Below, one piece after another: positions 20,105-22,382 of a DNA stretch of 22,382 nt. Location: assembly GCA_949358305.1 (NCBI GenBank), contig CASHSZ010000110.1, positions 1-22,382 of the forward strand. The letters run 5' to 3'. The notes beneath the pieces were generated by a model. It was not told where the DNA came from. It was given only the letters and a program-made list of their open reading frames with translations, and made no database searches. This stretch comes from Strigamia acuminata (lineage: Eukaryota; Arthropoda; Chilopoda; Geophilomorpha; Linotaeniidae). The position numbers and the translations under genes were made by a program. Within the stretch, counting starts at the first letter, position 1. Each line of letters begins with the position of its first letter.

Positions 20105-20160
20105 AATTGTTACATGTTCTGGTGGAAATCATAAAAGTTTATTTATTTATTTATTTATTT
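20105..20160 (-). terminator. Poly(A) signal region of the transposase gene
   Basis: TTTATTTATTT on plus at 20139-20160 gives several AATAAA hexamers on the minus strand 30-50 bp after the transposase stop codon. The convergent plus-strand gene ends at 19953, so the 3' UTRs are close or overlapping. Confidence 0.5.
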
Positions 20161-20188
20161 AGTTTTACAAACAAAAGAGCATAGAAAA

Positions 20189-22382
20189 TCACGGCAATCT
20201 ACCCACGCCGGCTTCGTGGAGTTGGAAACAATTGCGGTAGCGTGGGCGACATAGGTGGGTCCGGCAGGGAGCGCACCAGAAACTGCTCTCGTGGCGTTCT
20301 TTGTGGACCTCGCGACACACCACGCATCGACAACTTTTCCCCGCGCGCTCCATTCGATGGACGACGGGTCCAGTAGGTAGGGCCGCGCGCGAGGCCGTGG
20401 TTGTCGTCCTCGTCCTCTCCCGAGCCAAGAGTTGAGCGACAAGTGCCCTTCGGAATTGTAATTGCGATCGATCGCCGCGCGCGGAGGCTGTGACTTCGCG
20501 CATGTTGATTCGGGCGTTGACACACACTGCGGGGAATAAATGGAAAACGACGAGTCGAGATTAAGATTGTAACGATAACAATAATGATAATAATCAGAGA
20601 TTGGGGCCTTGATCCCACCTTGATTCAGCTTTTGAAAGAAGAAGTATCGGTGCCAATAACTGGACCGGCGTCCGATGTGGAATGAGGAGACGAGTCGGTT
20701 CAAGACGTCTACCCAATGAAAATTTTCGATGTAGGACAGTGCGGGCGCCGGACATGCAATATCCACGTTCCTGCCACCGATACGACGCGAGACACGGCCG
20801 GCCGCTGACAGTGGGTCGACGTTCGTACTGAGCAAACTCACGGTGGTTGTGTCTCGCCACGCAGTGAGCACCAACCGACCGTTTTGTCGTTGTATGAAAT
20901 CGCCTACAAAAAAAAAAAAAATGAGAGAGATAGATAGAATAAAAATTAATAATTGAATGAATCAAACGCGCGTTCACGTCCGAGCAAATGCGTTACCTCT
21001 CCGGTTGCCTTGATATCGTCTGAGTGTCGAAAAATCTGATGGCATCTGGGCCGAATTGGCCCGCAGCGTCCCCACGGCCATGGTGTTGTGGCGGGTGAAG
21101 AGGTGTTCGAATAACACGGCGGACGAAAATCGATTATCGCAGGCGATAGTGTACCCCATGCCGAGATAGTGTCTGGCCACGTATACGACGATGCGTCCGA
21201 GGACACTACCCGGATACCTAGCAAGTTTGGAGTAAAGCAATCCGAGGTGAAAATAGAAAAGGCGATGAATTGACTCACTCTGGTTCCGGCTCTTCGTCCG
21301 GGTCAAAATACATCTTGGTGCGCTTACCCAAGTGCACCTCGTCGTTCAGCACGTAGCCGGTGCCCGCTTCGCACAACGTGAAAAGTTCAAATCCCCATTT
21401 GATGGGTTTGGCCGGTTGGAAGACCTGGAAGAAATTTGCCGAACGAATGAACAAATGTAGACAACTGGATGAATAAATAAATAAATGTACGCACTTTTAT
21501 CTTTGATCGACCTCGGAAGGCGATCATCGACTCGTCAATGCAGAGCGTCGTCCTTGGTTGCCGACATGCGCGGAAGCGTTTGTTGACCAGGTCGGCGAAC
21601 AAGCGAACTTTCATCGCGCGGTCGTCCTGTTCGCGTTCTTTCAAAAATGACACCCTTTCCGCCGTTGTGCTGCCGCCATCGGGGCCGCGTGCAGAGCCGG
21701 TAACGTGCAACCGTTGGTAGGACGGTTGCGTGCCGTAATGAAGGTACCGCGAAATCTCCTGAAACCTCTTGTGTGTCATGGCTCGCCCAACGGCCGGTGC
21801 ACCGAGATCGCCGACGTTGCTGCTCGACCAGTAGTGTCGCAATTCGGGTTGTTTGTTGTAGCCGGCCAAGACGTGGATCCCTAGATATACATAAAACTCA
21901 TCGAGCGTTAGAGGGCGGACCCGCGCGCGCGCCCTTGTCGCTGTCCCTCTCGGTTGTGGCGGGTGTTGCGATCGAGACGGAAGTCGGGGCTGTCGCCCGG
22001 CGGCCAGCTCGGCTGCCCTTCTGTCGGCCGCGGTGATACACACTCTCAAAACACTGCGTTGTGGTCCGGGTGCTCCAGCGCCACTACCGCAAGCCACGGC
22101 GACCAACGTTCTTTGTCTAGTTCTCGGACCTCGTGGTCGTTGCATCGAACGCGTCTAAAACGAAAAACATGTATATTATACGAACAATCAACCAAAAGCG
22201 CGTCTGAGAACCCCCGTGAACGACGTGTGCAACGTGTGCGTCAACTTTTCCCAACACCTGTACTCGCGTTCTTCCCACTTCTTTCTCCTGCTTCGCCTCT
22301 CTCCGAATGGCCCGGTTCGTCGCCGTCACGGTGAAGCGGGCCGCCTCGCCGAAGAGTTCCTCGAAATAGTCGAATTCCGAGC
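20189..22382 (-). CDS. PiggyBac-family transposase, multi-exon, 5' end cut by window
   Basis: Six exons visible, in transcript order: 22382-22258 (partial), 22154-21495, 21424-21279, 21217-20997, 20903-20619, 20526-20189 (TGA 20189-20191). All introns are GT-AG, phases 0, 0, 2, 1, 1; about 590 residues visible. Family motifs appear in the expected order: DYFEELFG...TNRAIRREA; LDEFYVYLGIHVLAG...HYWSS; CIDESMIAFRGR with the first catalytic Asp (codon 21534-21536); QPAKPIKWGF; LCEAGTGYV, where the second catalytic position (21368-21370) is Glu rather than Asp; CDNRFSS with the third Asp (21136-21138); VGTLRANSAQMP; LTAWRDTT then LLSTNVDP; VNARINMREV; and a C-terminal Cys/His zinc domain (CRCVVC...CAPC...LCRPRYRNC). 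Known members cut and paste DNA at TTAA sites. An Ala/Arg/Pro-rich insert of ~60 residues sits after the TNRA motif. No terminal inverted repeats were found inside the window. Confidence 0.92.

Noticed and set aside
20189-22382. Complete transposon with TTAA target site and terminal inverted repeats
   Set aside because: The right end is outside the window, and no convincing inverted terminal repeat next to TTAA was found left of the transposase stop.

Overview
The window looks like nuclear DNA of a eukaryote, most likely an invertebrate animal. I cannot name the species. The evidence is: coding exons of ordinary base composition split by short GT-AG introns (about 60-630 bp); AATAAA-type poly(A) signals; a tRNA-derived SINE-like element; a multi-exon piggyBac-family transposase; and a very large load of (ATTT)n / (AAAT)n microsatellite. 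No bacterial, organellar or CRISPR features are visible. All gene models below were assembled by hand from splice signals and reading frames.

Layout. (1) 1-5700: about five degenerate, same-orientation partial copies of a roughly 1 kb non-coding unit. The block is interrupted at about 1.5-3.0 kb by a minus-strand two-coding-exon gene for a basic/coiled-coil protein (1659-2341). (2) 5700-8200: a poorly coding stretch with AAAT tracts, one candidate minus-strand exon (5838-6059) and scattered minus-strand splice-like signals. (3) 8211-13737: a plus-strand 13-exon gene of about 937 codons. It encodes an acidic, Glu/Lys-repeat, Ser/Pro-rich protein with two C2H2-type zinc-finger-like motifs and a Lys/Arg-rich tail. 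(4) 14740-15369: a minus-strand gene for a 179-residue Ala-rich protein, with a probable non-coding first exon near 16.0-16.1 kb. (5) 16818-17379: a plus-strand gene for a 162-residue protein that appears paralogous to the 1659-2341 gene and shares its intron position. (6) 17380-18540: microsatellites, a SINE-like element with a candidate 8-bp target-site duplication, and a possible short minus-strand exon. (7) 18540-19953: a plus-strand 4-exon gene for a coiled-coil protein with an octapeptide repeat. (8) 20189-22382: a minus-strand piggyBac (DDE_Tnp_1_7-type) transposase whose 5' end lies beyond the right edge.

What the genes might do together is uncertain. Only the transposase is a recognised family. 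The other four are low-complexity, charged, nuclear-looking proteins, and at least two of them form a family. They lie in alternating orientation, and nearly every intron carries an ATTT-rich tract just before the 3' splice site, in the same strand sense as the gene. Two readings are possible. The locus may be an ordinary intron-rich neighbourhood holding a piggyBac copy. Or it may be part of a large, intron-bearing piggyBac-type element that carries cargo genes. No TTAA-flanked terminal repeats were found, so the second reading is a hypothesis only.
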